Positions 9,450 to 20,354 of a stretch of DNA of 64,000 nt are shown piece after piece; the first letter of the stretch is position 1, and each line of letters begins with the position of its first letter. Under the pieces are notes generated by a model. That model did not search any database, had not been told where the DNA came from, and was given only the letters and a program-made list of their open reading frames with translations. Origin of the DNA: Acidimicrobiia bacterium (GTDB lineage: Bacteria; Actinomycetota; Acidimicrobiia; IMCC26256; JAGNEX01). The stretch spans positions 1,116,001 through 1,180,000 of the forward strand of contig JACJWE010000002.1 of assembly GCA_020637365.1 (NCBI GenBank). The letters run 5' to 3'. The translations under genes and the position numbers were made by a program.

Positions 9450-9830
9450 AGCCTCGTTCAACCGTGCTGCACCACCGGTCCAGTTTCGGCGGAGAACAGC
9501 AGCTCATTCGGGATTCTCGGTGACTAGACCGTAGCGACCAGATTGGGGATCGAGCGCCAGTAGGAGTGGAGGTACCGGACTCGATGACCCTCGACCATTT
9601 GGATGCTGAACTACCGGAGGATGTCTTCGATGCTTCGGGCGTCGTGGTGGTACCAGCTTGGCGGTGATGTTCGGAGTCGTCATGGAAGGAGGCGTTCGTC
9701 GGTAGGAATCAAACTGCAGCGTGCCGACTCGACATCGAGCGAAACGGCCCGTGCCGATGCCGATCGCAGCTGCCAAGACATGTCCTCGCGATGCTCTGGC
9801 TGGCTCTGGCGCCGGTTCTGCAGACGTTCG
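9450..9830 (+). pseudogene. Further copy of the middle and C-terminal part of the AbiEii-like nucleotidyltransferase
   Basis: Bases 9450-9480 encode, with one extra base, FNVLHHRSSF, the middle motif of the nucleotidyltransferase family. Bases 9630-9790 correspond to its C-terminus: WYQLGGDV, then in shifting frames a segment equivalent to 'SDRQW', then IKLQR and ADSTSSE-like residues, then a GCCGATGCCGATCGCA segment. The last stretch is nearly identical to bases 9345-9360, 405 bases upstream, so this is a second copy of the same region. Almost every 20-40 bases a frame change is needed. It is either a decayed duplicate or an uncorrected duplicate of the same reads. No start or stop can be assigned. 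Confidence 0.42.
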
Positions 9831-9984
9831 AATTGACGGCCGCGCCGCCGAGCAAACGTGGTCACGAGCCGTCAGCGTGACACTTCGGCGGAGAGCAGCG
9901 GTTGCGCAAGATTCTGGCGGTGACGCTGGGCCGCGCAGCGGCGCCTGTGCATGAATCTGAGCATGTCCAGTCTCCGGACGAGAT

Positions 9985-10725
9985 TCGCGGATGCCGAACT
10001 ACCGACTTCGGGATCGACTATGGGTGGCACGCTGCTCATGGCGACATGGCGAATGTGATTCTCAGGACGAAGATCGTGACCGAGGATGAGAATGGCGCGA
10101 CTGGTCGCTGCGGGCGACATACGGGAAGCGTGGGGCCGCTGACAGCGGATCACGTTCATGAAGCCCGATCATCTATGTCGGAGGTCTTGGTTGCCGGTTC
10201 TGATCGGTGATCGAAGAATTCTTCGACGGCCGCTGTCCGACCGAACGCTTTCCGAAAGTTGGAGAGCGGTTCCGGTGGGTCGGGTTCTTGGCCGGCCGAA
10301 CACTTGCGGCCCATCGGCCGTAACGATGGGCATGTCCGCCGACCGAGATGGTCTGACACGACTTCGAACATCGGGCCCACGCCATCGCTGTGGGTCGGTG
10401 ATTCTGCTCATCGAGACCGAGGATGAGCGGTGGCCGCCGACTGGTCGCGGTCGTTTGATCTCACCTTCCGCTGATCAGCGGACCTGTGTTCATCAACCCG
10501 ATCGCAGCTGGAGGTCTCGGTTGTTCTCGCTCGTATCGAAGACCTGGACGATGCCCTCCGACCGAACGACTTTCGTCGACTCGAGCTCCGTGGGTCGCCG
10601 GGTGCCTGGCTGAAAGGCATTTGCGGCCTATCGATGCAACGGTGGGGACGCACCTCGAGTCTGCCCGACTTGAACATCGGAGCCCACAGGCTGTCGGTCA
10701 GCTACGGATGCTCCGTGGTGAGAGA
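9985..10725. repeat. Degenerate direct duplication of about 335 bp, no recognised gene
   Basis: The stretch around 10074-10400 resembles 10411-10720 when offset by about 330-337 bases. Shared pieces include GACCGAGGATGAG (10078 and 10415) with a nearby CGACTGGTCGC, TCCGACCGAACG (10237 and 10558), TTGCGGCC (10305 and 10620) and CGAACATCGG/TGAACATCGG. Spacing varies slightly, so indels separate the copies. In the second copy one frame gives a protein-like run, RIEDLDDALRPNDFRRLELR, and the first copy gives a weakly similar RPNAFRKLE, which hints at a duplicated small gene that I do not recognise. No intact gene is visible from 9.83 to about 11.1 kb. Confidence 0.45.
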
Positions 10726-11099
10726 TGAAGCTCTGATTGCGGTTCGTTGCGGCCCGCCGACTTGATCGCACGGGTTTCCTCGATGCCGCTGCTGTGTCGT
10801 CGACTTCGTATTCGCAGGCTGGTTTTCCGCACGAGACGGAGTTCGTTTCCACATTTCGTTGGCTTCTCGCGCTTTGCGCAGCTGGCGCTCAGAGGGTCCT
10901 GGGGCTGCTGAGCGTTCTGACGATTCGTCGTGTGCAGAAGGAGGCTGAACTTCCTGACTTCGTCAACTTCGGGATGAGCCGTGGTGGAGATGGAGTTGCG
11001 ATGGCAGTCGCGGCCGGTCAACTGAAGACACCAGGAGCGACCCAACCCGAGCCGAGGACGCATGAGCACGCTCGTATTCGTACGGGAAGCGGCCTGCAC

Positions 11100-14000
11100 G
11101 ACCGGTAGGACGGGAGTTGGCGAGTACATTTTTGAGGTCGCTCTGTGACGTCGAGAGAGACTGGGCGAAGCTGGCGTGGTGAGATGGTCGCCGGCAGTTC
11201 TTCTGATGTTCGTTTCGGTCACGCCAGTGCTCAAGCGTTTTGAACGAAGAGTCGTGTGTGCGGACGCCGCTGAGCTCCCAGGACATCTCCATTGAAAGAA
11301 GCGACCACTTGTTCCAAGAGTTTGATTGCGTCGTTGGTGCGGCCTGCTGACTGATAGGAGTTGGCGAGGTTTGCTCGTGTGGGTGAGGGTGTCGGGGTGG
11401 TTGGTGCCGAGGATGTGTTCGCTGTCGGTGAGGACTTGTTCGAAGAGTTTGATTGCGTCGTTGGTGCGGCCTGCTGACGGTAGGAGTTGGCGAGGTTTGC
11501 TCGTGTGGTGAGGGTGTCGGGGTGGTTGGTGCCGAGGATGTGTTCGCTGTCGGTGAGGACTTGTTCTTGGAGTTTGATTGCTTCGTTGGTGCGGCCCGCC
11601 GACCGGTAGGAGGCGGCGAGGTTTGCTCGTGCGGTCAGGGTGTCGGGGTGGTTGGTGCCGAGGATGTGTTCGCGGTCGGTGAGGACTTGTTCTTGGAGTT
11701 TGATTGCGTCGTTTGGCCTGACGCAGAGGCCCCGCCGACCAGTAGGAGGTGGCGAGGTTTTCTTGCTGCAGGGTGTCGGGGTGGTTCGTGCCGAGGAGGC
11801 GCACCGCTGTCGGTGGTTGTTCTTCGGTTTGATTGGTTGGTGCGCCCGATGACCGGCGTGAGGTGGCGAGGTTTGCTCGTGCGGTTGTTCTTGGGGTGGT
11901 TGGTGCCGAGGCGTTCGCGGTTGGTGCGGATTGCGTCGTTGGTGCGGCCCGCCGACCAGTAGGAAGCGGCGAGGTTTGCTCGTGCGCGCAGGGTGTTGGG
12001 GTGGTTGGTGCCGAGGATGTGTTCGCGGTCGGTGAGGACTTGTTCGAAGAGTTTGATTGCGTCGTTGGTGCGGCCTGCTGACTGATAGGAGTTGGCGAGG
12101 TTTGCTCGTGTGGTGAGGGTGTTGGGGTGGTTGGTGCCGAGGATTTGTTCGTGGTCGGTGAGGACTTGTTCTTGGAGTTTGATTGCTTCGTTGGTGCGGC
12201 CCGCCGACCGGTAGGAGGTGGCGAGGTTTGCTCGTGCGGTGAGGGTGTTGGGGTGGTTGGTGCCGAGGATGTGTTCGTGGTCGGTGAGGACTTGTTCTTG
12301 GAGTTTGATTGCGTCGTTGGTGCGGCCTGCCGACCGGTAGGAGGTGGCGAGGTTTGCTCGTGCGGTGAGGGTGTTGGGGTGGTTGGTGCCGAGGATTTGT
12401 TCGTGGTCGGTGAGGACTTGTTCTTGGAGTTTGATTGCGCGTCGTTGGTGCGGCCGCGGACAGGTAGGAGGTGGCGAGGTTTGCTCGTGCGGTGAGGGTT
12501 TCGGGGTGGTTGGTGCCGAGGATTTGTTCGCTGTCGGTGAGGACTTGTTCTTCGAGTTTGATTGCGTCGTTGGTGCGGCCCGCCGACCAGTAGGAGGTGG
12601 CGAGGTTTGCTCGTGCGCAGGGTGTCGGGGGTGGTTGGTGCCGAGGATGCGTTCACAGTCGGCTGTCACACGCTCGCAGAGCTGTATGGCCTGGCTGTTG
12701 AAACCGATCTTTCGGAGCAAACTGCCGCACCACAATCTGGTGGCTCCAAGTTCGATCAAGAAGCCGTCCGACGACGGACTCCAATTCAGAGTATTCAGCG
12801 TCTCGACGATCCACGGTGGAAGCGTTTCCGGTCGACGATGGTGGTCAGTGGCGCCCTGTGCGTGGGGTTCGATTGCGGCGTGAATCGCTCGATACCGGTC
12901 CTCAAGTGTCTCTTGACCTGCATCGCCTGTCGCCATCGCTTCGACGGTCACCTCCCGCAAGAGCGGATGCATGGTGAGCGCAATGTCACCGCGCTCGCGG
13001 GGTTCCTCGATCAGGTTGAACGCAAGTAGCGCGGTGAACGTATCGGCTCGGTCGAAGCTGGACATAGGTGGTAGTGCGATGGCGAGCGCATCGTCCGCGA
13101 TCGAACGGTCAGTGCCGGTCGGGTTCATGAGCGCCAGCAGCTGCAGCAGCAGTTCAGCCTGTTCGGCTGCCTCGACGGCTGCCCGAAGGCTCATGTTCCA
13201 AGTGGTCCAGACCACCGCCTTGTCTGGACGACGGGCGAGGGGACCGTCACCCCATCGGCTAAGAACCTCTCGCATGGATGATTCGTAGACCCCTTCAAAG
13301 ACGGCAAGCCCAAACTGCCCTTGGTGGACGAGTGACCCGATCTGGTTGAGCGCAGGGGCAGACCGCCCAGCCGGGCGGCAACCTGTTTGGCCTGTTCCCA
13401 ATCTAGGTGCGACTCCCAGCGTTCATCATCTTCCACAAACGCGGCGTCATCATCGCCGGCGATGCGCCTGAGCAGAACCTTGGCGCCGGTCGCGTCGTCG
13501 AGCGCTTCAATATCAATCCGTTTAAAGCCGCGATCGACCCAACCGAGGTCGTATCGAGTGGTGACCAACGTGCACACACCGCCCGACGTCGGTTTGTAGG
13601 GGTCGACATCGGCGGGGTCTTCCACGTTGTCGAACACCAGCAACGCAGGCAGGCTGAGCCGTTCGAAACCTCGCTTGGTCTGCTCGACTTTTACGATCGG
13701 GTCGTCGTCTGTCCGGCACCAGCCGAGTTCGGCGCCGAGCGCTGCGTAGGCGGTATCCACGGCGACGAGGCGTCCACCCTCAACGGCCTGGTCAGAGCCG
13801 TCTGCTTCCGGCGAGTCGTGGTCGCCGCGTTGCATATCAAACCAGGCCACCACGGCGAACGAGTCTTGGTGACGGTGCACGTACGTTTCCGCGAGCGCTG
13901 TCTTTCCGATACCGCCGGTTTCCGCCAAGACCGCACCTGCCGTCGTACCGACGATGGCTGCCCCTTGCGAGTCAGCATCGGTCAGCGTCCGGTGAAGGAC

Positions 14001-14711
14001 GCCAACTCGGTCGAACGACCCTGGAAATAAGGTGGCTGTTCAGGAAGGTGAAACAGGTAGGGGTGGTCGAGCGACAGCTCGATGCGCGCCTCGGCGTGCG
14101 GTCTGGCCAGCAAGTCGTCGAGTTTGCGCGTGTGACGCGCTGCGGCGACCGCTGACTGTTCGTTCGCCAACGCCTGGGCTAAACCACTCAACGGCCCGTT
14201 CGCGGCCAGGTTCTTGTTTATTGCTGTTCGGAAGGCCGCCAAGATCGCGTCCGCCATCGCCGGTACCGTGATCTGCTCCCGACGATCTTCGGGGAACCAG
14301 GCACGGGCCGCAGACTTGTTTGGGCCTTGACCTTCGATGGGTTCGAAGAGCGGCTCGATCAGAACGACGAAGGCCTCCCAGAGCGACAGTGCGATCGGCC
14401 CGTAGTCGCGGTCCTGTCGCCAAGTTGCCAAGTCGTCCGATGCCGCATCGTTGACCGCTGGGGATTGAACCCGATCCGCCGTGAGGTGCTCACGGATTGA
14501 CGCGACGGCAAAGTCGACATCGGCTCCCGAGCGTTTGCATGGCTTGTTCGACCGCGGAGACGAGGCAGGCGTCAAAAGCCTTCTGGGATTCCTTGCCCGT
14601 CACGAGGCTAGCCGTCCGTTGCCAAACGCGGCTCTCCGCGGACGTTCGAGCCTTCTCGCCAATAGTGCGGAGGACGTATGAGCCAAGTCCTATCGTTATC
14701 GGGTCGGGCAT
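11100..14711 (-). pseudogene. NB-ARC/TPR STAND-type NTPase, with several frameshifts
   Basis: Reading from ATG at 14711 downward, a coherent multidomain protein can be assembled across at least four frame changes. An N-terminal helical region of about 210 residues (MPDPITIGLGSYVLRTIGE..., then DDLATWRQDRDYGPIALSLW...) has no function I can name. An NB-ARC ATPase follows at 13930-13190, with the P-loop AETGGIGKTALAETY, Walker B LPALLVFDNVEDP, LVTTRYDLGW, and RLGGLPL where the frame changes to ALNQIGSLVHQGQF. A winged-helix/MHD-like part ends in IALTMHPLLREVTVEA. The C-terminus is an array of about 11 kinesin-light-chain-type TPRs of 42 residues. Such STAND proteins act as signal-sensing switches, some of them antiphage. 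The 3' end is uncertain, about 11.1-11.2 kb. Frameshifts may be sequence errors. Confidence 0.68.
11300..12680 (-). repeat. Tandem array of about 11 units of 126 bp encoding TPRs
   Basis: The segment GGTTGGTGCCGAGGA recurs near 11399, 11524, 11650, 11898, 12003, 12129, 12255, 12381, 12508 and 12635, with a variant (GGTTCGTGCC) near 11778. Spacing is 126 bases except between 11650 and 12003, where indels have disturbed two or three units. On the minus strand each unit encodes one 42-residue TPR: ILGTNHPNTLTARANLATSY then RSAGRTNDAIKLQEQVLTDH. Units are almost identical at DNA level (mainly ATG/ATT, CTG/GTG and CGG/GAG alternatives), so the array expanded recently or is homogenised by recombination. 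Neighbouring low-complexity open frames are out-of-phase readings of these repeats. Confidence 0.88.
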
Positions 14712-14996
14712 GGGTACACCTGGTCGCGTTGATGTGGGGGACTCGGTCGCTCATCAGGCGGCATCGAAGACCTACCGACGCACACAAACGGACAAGCGAC
14801 AACCGATTGTGCCAAAAGGTGTCGCACATCGCCAAGAAGCGACGTTGGTATGTCGCCCGGCGCTACTGCGGCGGACCGGTTCTGTGGTGGCAGACGCCTT
14901 CGGCCCGTGTCCGCCGAAACGTGGGAGAGTGGCAGACCGTGGAGTGGCCCATTGGCTTGAGGAGGATCGTGCCGGACAAGACGACGATTTTGATCA
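14712..14996. other. Gap between the STAND gene and the HAD gene; no gene assigned
   Basis: Divergent 285-base spacer between the minus-strand STAND gene and the plus-strand HAD gene. A plus-strand stretch at 14900-15030 has a protein-like reading (GVAHWLEEDRAGQDDDFDQW) but no start or family could be assigned, and other frames are equally open. No clear promoter or hairpin was seen. It may hold the end of a small gene blurred by indels. Confidence 0.3.
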
Positions 14997-15500
14997 GTGG
15001 GAGGGACATGCCGCCAGCGGCTCGGCGTAGCGCTGTTTGACCTGGACGGGCGTGATCGCAGATGCGGCGAATCGGCAGGGTTACATCCGCCGCGCCGAAC
15101 CCGATTGGGAAGGGTTCTTTTGGCCTGCGGTACCGATACCGTCGTGCCCGGCGCTAAGGCGCTGATCGACGCTGTCGACCCGGCGATGTCGCTCGTCCTC
15201 CTCACGGCCCGACCGGCGACGGTACGGGCTCAGACCGAGCGGTGGCTGGCCGAACACGATATTCGCCACGACGTCCTGCTGATGCGTCCCTATGGCGACT
15301 ACACCGCGTCGACCGACTTCAAACGAAGCGCCGCGGCCGAGCTGCTCAAGCACGGCTTCGAGATCGCCATCAGCGTCGAAGACGATCCCCGCAACGTCGA
15401 CATGTTCCGTTCGCTCGGCATCCCCTGCTACTACGTGCACTCGGGCTACTACGAGAACGGGGCTCCACGCTCAAACGAACGGGCCAGCACTCACCGATTG
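14997..15500 (+). CDS. HAD-like phosphatase (polynucleotide-phosphatase type), frameshifted near 15050 and 15130
   Basis: The GTG frame opens with QRLGVALFDLDG, which contains the HAD nucleophile motif (DxDG). One base too many at about 15050 hides the continuation VIADAANRQGYIRRAEPDWE, which is read in the next frame. A second shift near 15130 returns to DTVVPGAKALIDAV. The rest is intact: SLVLLTARPATVRAQTERWL (motif II, the Thr), a lysine in DFKRSAAAELL (motif III) and AISVEDDPRNVDMFRSLGIP (motif IV acidic pair), giving about 160 residues. This layout resembles small HAD phosphatases related to polynucleotide-kinase 3'-phosphatase domains; the substrate is unknown. The C-terminus is uncertain: the frame runs on to 15635, antisense to ndh, and the fold should end near 15480. 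Confidence 0.6.
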
Positions 15501-17015
15501 AGCGGCTCCCGGGTTAGCAGTCGGCAGGCCTGCGTTCTGCCCCTTGCCCCGTCGAAGTGCTGGCCTGGTCTGCGCCTGATCTCACAGGGGAGGGCCATCG
15601 GCAAGGTGGCGATGACCCGGCTGCCGCGGTCGTAGGTGACATAGTTCCAGGCCCAGTTGACCAGCACGTTGGCTCGATTGCGGAAGCCGATCAGCATCAC
15701 CAGATGCAGCACCAGCCAGGCCAGCCAGCCAGCCGAGCGGTCCCGAAAACGTCATCCCGTTCGGCAGCTGAGCGACCGCGGCGTTGCGCCCGATGGTCGC
15801 CATCGAACCCTTGTCGTGATACTCAAACGCGGTCCGGTCAAACCGCAGCATCCCGCCGTCGACGTCGCCGCTGATCATCGCCGCCGCATGTTCAGCCGCC
15901 TGCATCGCCACCGGCGCGACTTGGGGAAGCAGATCACCTGAGCCGCCGTCACCTCGCGCGGCTGCCATGTCGCCGACGACGAACACTTCGGGGTGGTCGG
16001 GTAGCGAGCCATCGGCCTCGACGATCACCCGGCCACCTGGGCCCAGTTCGCCTAGCGCCGCTGCCAGCGGGTGGGGCCGTACTCCGGCTGCCCACACGAG
16101 GGTTTGGGTGGGGATACTGCCGCCTCCCACCAGCTCGACCGACTCCGCGGTCGCCGACGCAACCGCCGTGTTCAACAACACCTCGACCCCTTGGGCTTCG
16201 AGCGCCCTTTTGGCATTGGCCGACAGTGACTCTTTGAAGCTGGGCAAGAGCCGCGGGCCCGCCTCGACCAGCACGACCCGAGAGCGATGCACGTCGAGGT
16301 CAGGAAAGTCTCGGGACAACACCTTGTGGAACAGCTCGGCCATGGCTCCGGCGAGTTCGACACCGGTCGGTCCGCCACCTGCGATCACGACCGTCAACGC
16401 GCTCTGTGCATCCGCATCAGGACGAGAATCGGCATGTTCAAACTGTTCGAGCACGTGGGTGCGCACCGCCAGGGCATCGCCCAAGGATTTGAGGCCGAAA
16501 CCAAACTCTTGGACACCAGGGATGTTGAAGGTGTTCGTGACAGCACCGCAAGCGACGATGAGGTGGTCATAGCCAATCGTCTGGCCCGATGACGTCAACA
16601 GGATCCGGTTCGCCAGATCGACGTCGGACACGTTCTCCATCAACACGCGGGCATTGCGTTGGCTTCGGACGATGCCCCGGACAGGAAAGCACACGTTCTC
16701 GGCATCCAGACCGGCGGTTGCCACCTGATAGAGGAGTGGCTGAAAGGTGTGGTGGTTCCGGGCGTCAACGATGACCACTTCGACCGGAGCGTCTTTGAGC
16801 TTCTTGGCGGCTGCGAGCCCGCCGAACCCAGCCCCGATAATGACGACACGATGCTTGTGGGCGGTTGCGGGTACGTGAGCCTCCGTCAAGGTTTCTCCCG
16901 CTCGGTTTGGCGCTGTGGCGGACCTCGCGCTCGCTGCAGCTCCGGTCGGCTGGGATTCGTGCGCGTTGCGGTGACGCAGGTCGGCGCTAGCAAACTTCCG
17001 GCGCATTGAGGGCAT
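15491..17015 (-). CDS. ndh: Type II NADH dehydrogenase (NDH-2), frame broken near 15730
   Basis: Single-subunit, non-pumping NADH:quinone oxidoreductase at the membrane. Visible motifs in order: RVVIIGAGFGGLAAAKKL (FAD dinucleotide fold), FQPLLYQVATAGL, LTVVIAGGGPTGVELAGAM (NADH fold), WAAGVRPHPLA, and VFVVGDMA. The main frame turns into nonsense after SGPLGWLAGLAG, while the other frame continues HLVMLIGFRNRANVLVNWAW and YDRGSRVI, the normal membrane-binding C-terminus. The switch falls in a short CCAG tandem run (15715-15735) and looks like one extra 4-base unit. The start is uncertain: ATG at 17015 gives a 50-residue non-homologous leader, so a later TTG or GTG near 16890 is also possible. 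The cell thus encodes both complex I and NDH-2. Confidence 0.88.
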
Positions 17016-17312
17016 AGGGTGACTCCGCTGGTGCTGTCAGGGCTGGTTGGGTCGTACCCGATCTGGGGTGTCCCGAATCCGCCTCGGGTGGTTTGGCTGA
17101 ATTGGTCGGTCGGGCCGAACCTGTTGGTTTGGTCGACCTCGTTGGTTTGAACGGTGTAACAGTCCGGTCGCCCCTGGTGCTCGGTGGTGTGGTCATCGAA
17201 TTCCAGTTGGCTTGCGCATCAGAGCGGGACCCCCAATGACCAAGTACCACGCAAAATTTCCGGTGGGGGTGATGTTGTATCCGGTGGTCGGGCGCGATAC
17301 CTTCTCGCACCG

Positions 17313-17339
17313 TTAGCAGTCGGGCGTCGAGAGTGCTAA
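17313..17339. promoter_or_regulatory. CIRCE operator upstream of groES
   Basis: TTAGCAGTC, a 9-base spacer, then GAGTGCTAA, against the CIRCE consensus TTAGCACTC-N9-GAGTGCTAA; only one position (G for C in the left arm) differs. It lies 48 bases before the groES start. CIRCE is bound by the heat-shock repressor HrcA, so groESL is expected to be under HrcA control. No hrcA gene is in this window. Confidence 0.93.
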
Positions 17340-17386
17340 CGCCGACGCCGACACCCACTATCCAACCACCCTGTGGAGGACTGTCG

Positions 17387-17677
17387 ATGAACCTTCAGCC
17401 CCTCGACGATCGTATCGTCGTTCGCCCCTCGGAAGCCGAGGAAACCACCGCCAGCGGTCTCGTGATCCCTGACACGGCAAAGGAAAAGCCCCAGCAGGGT
17501 GAAGTCCTCGCCGTGGGTCCGGGTCGTCGCGCCGACCAGACCGGCGAGGTCATTCCGATGGACGTCGCTGTGGGCGACACCGTCATCTACTCAAAGTATG
17601 GCGGCACCGAGATCACCTTTGACGGTGAGGACGTCTTGATCCTCAACGCTCGCGACGTGCTCGCAAAGATCGGCTAA
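17387..17677 (+). CDS. groES: Co-chaperonin GroES
   Basis: Ten-kDa lid subunit that caps GroEL in protein folding. The 96-residue protein starts MNLQPLDDRIVVRPSEAEE and contains the mobile loop EETTASGLVIPDTAKEKPQQ and the GEVLAVGPG signature. The start is ATG at 17387, preceded by GGAGGA at 17375-17380; the open frame extends upstream to 17333 but those codons overlap the operator region and are not conserved. It is followed by groEL 120 bases later, the usual groESL operon. Confidence 0.97.
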   Translation: MNLQPLDDRIVVRPSEAEETTASGLVIPDTAKEKPQQGEVLAVGPGRRADQTGEVIPMDVAVGDTVIYSKYGGTEITFDGEDVLILNARDVLAKIG

Positions 17678-17797
17678 CAAACCGATCTCGGAGAGTCCTG
17701 GCCGCGGTCCTCGAGGCCCGGCCGGAGACACCGAACTCTGTGAAGAATCGGTCGGCGCCTACCCGCTGACCTCGAAAGAACAAAGGCTTACATACCA

Positions 17798-19451
<1,654 letters not shown>

Positions 19452-19486
19452 CGAACGCTCTTGCGTCGCTAACCCACGAATACAAA

Positions 19487-19521
19487 CGAAGGGCGGCGGG
19501 CACATGCCTCGCCGCCCTTCG
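19487..19521 (+). terminator. Hairpin after groEL
   Basis: A perfect 12-base stem, CGAAGGGCGGCG (19487-19498) pairing with CGCCGCCCTTCG (19510-19521), around an 11-base loop. It begins 36 bases after the groEL stop. There is no T-run after it, as is common in high-GC actinobacteria. Confidence 0.75.
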
Positions 19522-19566
19522 TCGCGCCCAATCCCGCCCCGGACACTGGGCGGGTGCCCGATTACC

Positions 19567-20298
19567 ATGCGGGGCATGGCACTTGGGCCGCGAGGCGGCG
19601 ACCAGATCATCCCGCGGCCACCCGACGTCGTTGTCGGCGCGCCACCTCCGTGGTCGAGCCTGGTTTCACTTCCCGATCTGTCATGGAACAGTGTCGCTGA
19701 GCGGGTTCAGTCGTTCCCGCCAGGGGCGCCCCCAGAGTTCGCAGTTTCAAATTCGGCGGATGCTGCGGTGTTGGTGGTTCTCATGCCATCGTTGAACGGC
19801 ACGACAGAAGTCGTGTTCACTAAACGACCTCAAACGATGAAGCAACACTCAGGTGAGATCTCGTTCCCCGGGGGGAAAGTTGAGCGTGGTGAGTCGTGTA
19901 GTGATGCCGCACTCCGCGAGGCACACGAAGAGGTGGATCTGATGCCTCAATCTGTCCAGCTTGCCGGACGGCTCGATGCGCTCTCCACGGTCGCAACCGC
20001 ATTCACGATCTATCCCTTCGTCGGGCTGGTCAAGGAATCGGTCACACTGACACCGCATCCTGCGGAAGTAGCGTCAATACTTCGAGTCGGTGTCGATGAA
20101 CTCCTTCAAGAGGGTGTGTATCACCAAGAGGTTTGGCAGGTGGCGGGCCACGAATGGCCAATGCATTTCTATCTCCTCGAAGGTGAGACGGTGTGGGGTG
20201 CCACAGCCGCCATCCTCACCAATTTCCTTGGATTGCTCACCGGTACCAGGCCACCCGCGGGGAGGCCGCCTCTTACCGATCGATGGATGATCGACTGA
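19567..20298 (+). CDS. Nudix hydrolase, CoA-pyrophosphatase (NudL) like
   Basis: Hydrolase that cleaves X-linked nucleoside diphosphates with a divalent metal. The Nudix box is present: SGEISFPGGKVERGESCSDA leading to ALREAHEEVDL, which supplies the RE-x2-EE metal ligands. The SGExxFPGGK entry with a TKRPQTMKQHSGE preface is typical of the NudL/CoA-diphosphatase subgroup (motif LLTxRxxxLxxHxGQ(E)xxFPGG). The frame is open from 19504, but that overlaps the groEL terminator, so a start at ATG 19567 (MRGMALGP) or 19576 is chosen; the exact start is not decided by a strong ribosome-binding site. CoA specificity is inferred from the motif only. Confidence 0.82.
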   Translation: MRGMALGPRGGDQIIPRPPDVVVGAPPPWSSLVSLPDLSWNSVAERVQSFPPGAPPEFAVSNSADAAVLVVLMPSLNGTTEVVFTKRPQTMKQHSGEISFPGGKVERGESCSDAALREAHEEVDLMPQSVQLAGRLDALSTVATAFTIYPFVGLVKESVTLTPHPAEVASILRVGVDELLQEGVYHQEVWQVAGHEWPMHFYLLEGETVWGATAAILTNFLGLLTGTRPPAGRPPLTDRWMID

Positions 20299-20354
20299 CA
20301 CCCTGGCGACCGACCCTCCGTCCGCTGCGACAGTAAGCGAGGGGGTTGCCGCCC

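Noticed and set aside
10700..10960. Weak resemblance of a minus-strand segment (ERQLRKAREANEM) to IS3 OrfA proteins
   Set aside because: Only about a dozen residues fit, no inverted terminal repeats or OrfB were found, and frames around it are broken.
11453..12495. Plus-strand frames with repeated VGAEDVFAVGEDLFLEF
   Set aside because: These are antisense to the TPR array, and their regularity only mirrors the 126-bp period.
10698..12656. Long minus-strand frame of 652 residues rich in Pro, Thr and His
   Set aside because: It is an out-of-phase reading of the TPR repeats; the correct phase gives ILGTNHP...ARANLATSY units. The Pro/Thr richness comes from the repeat composition.
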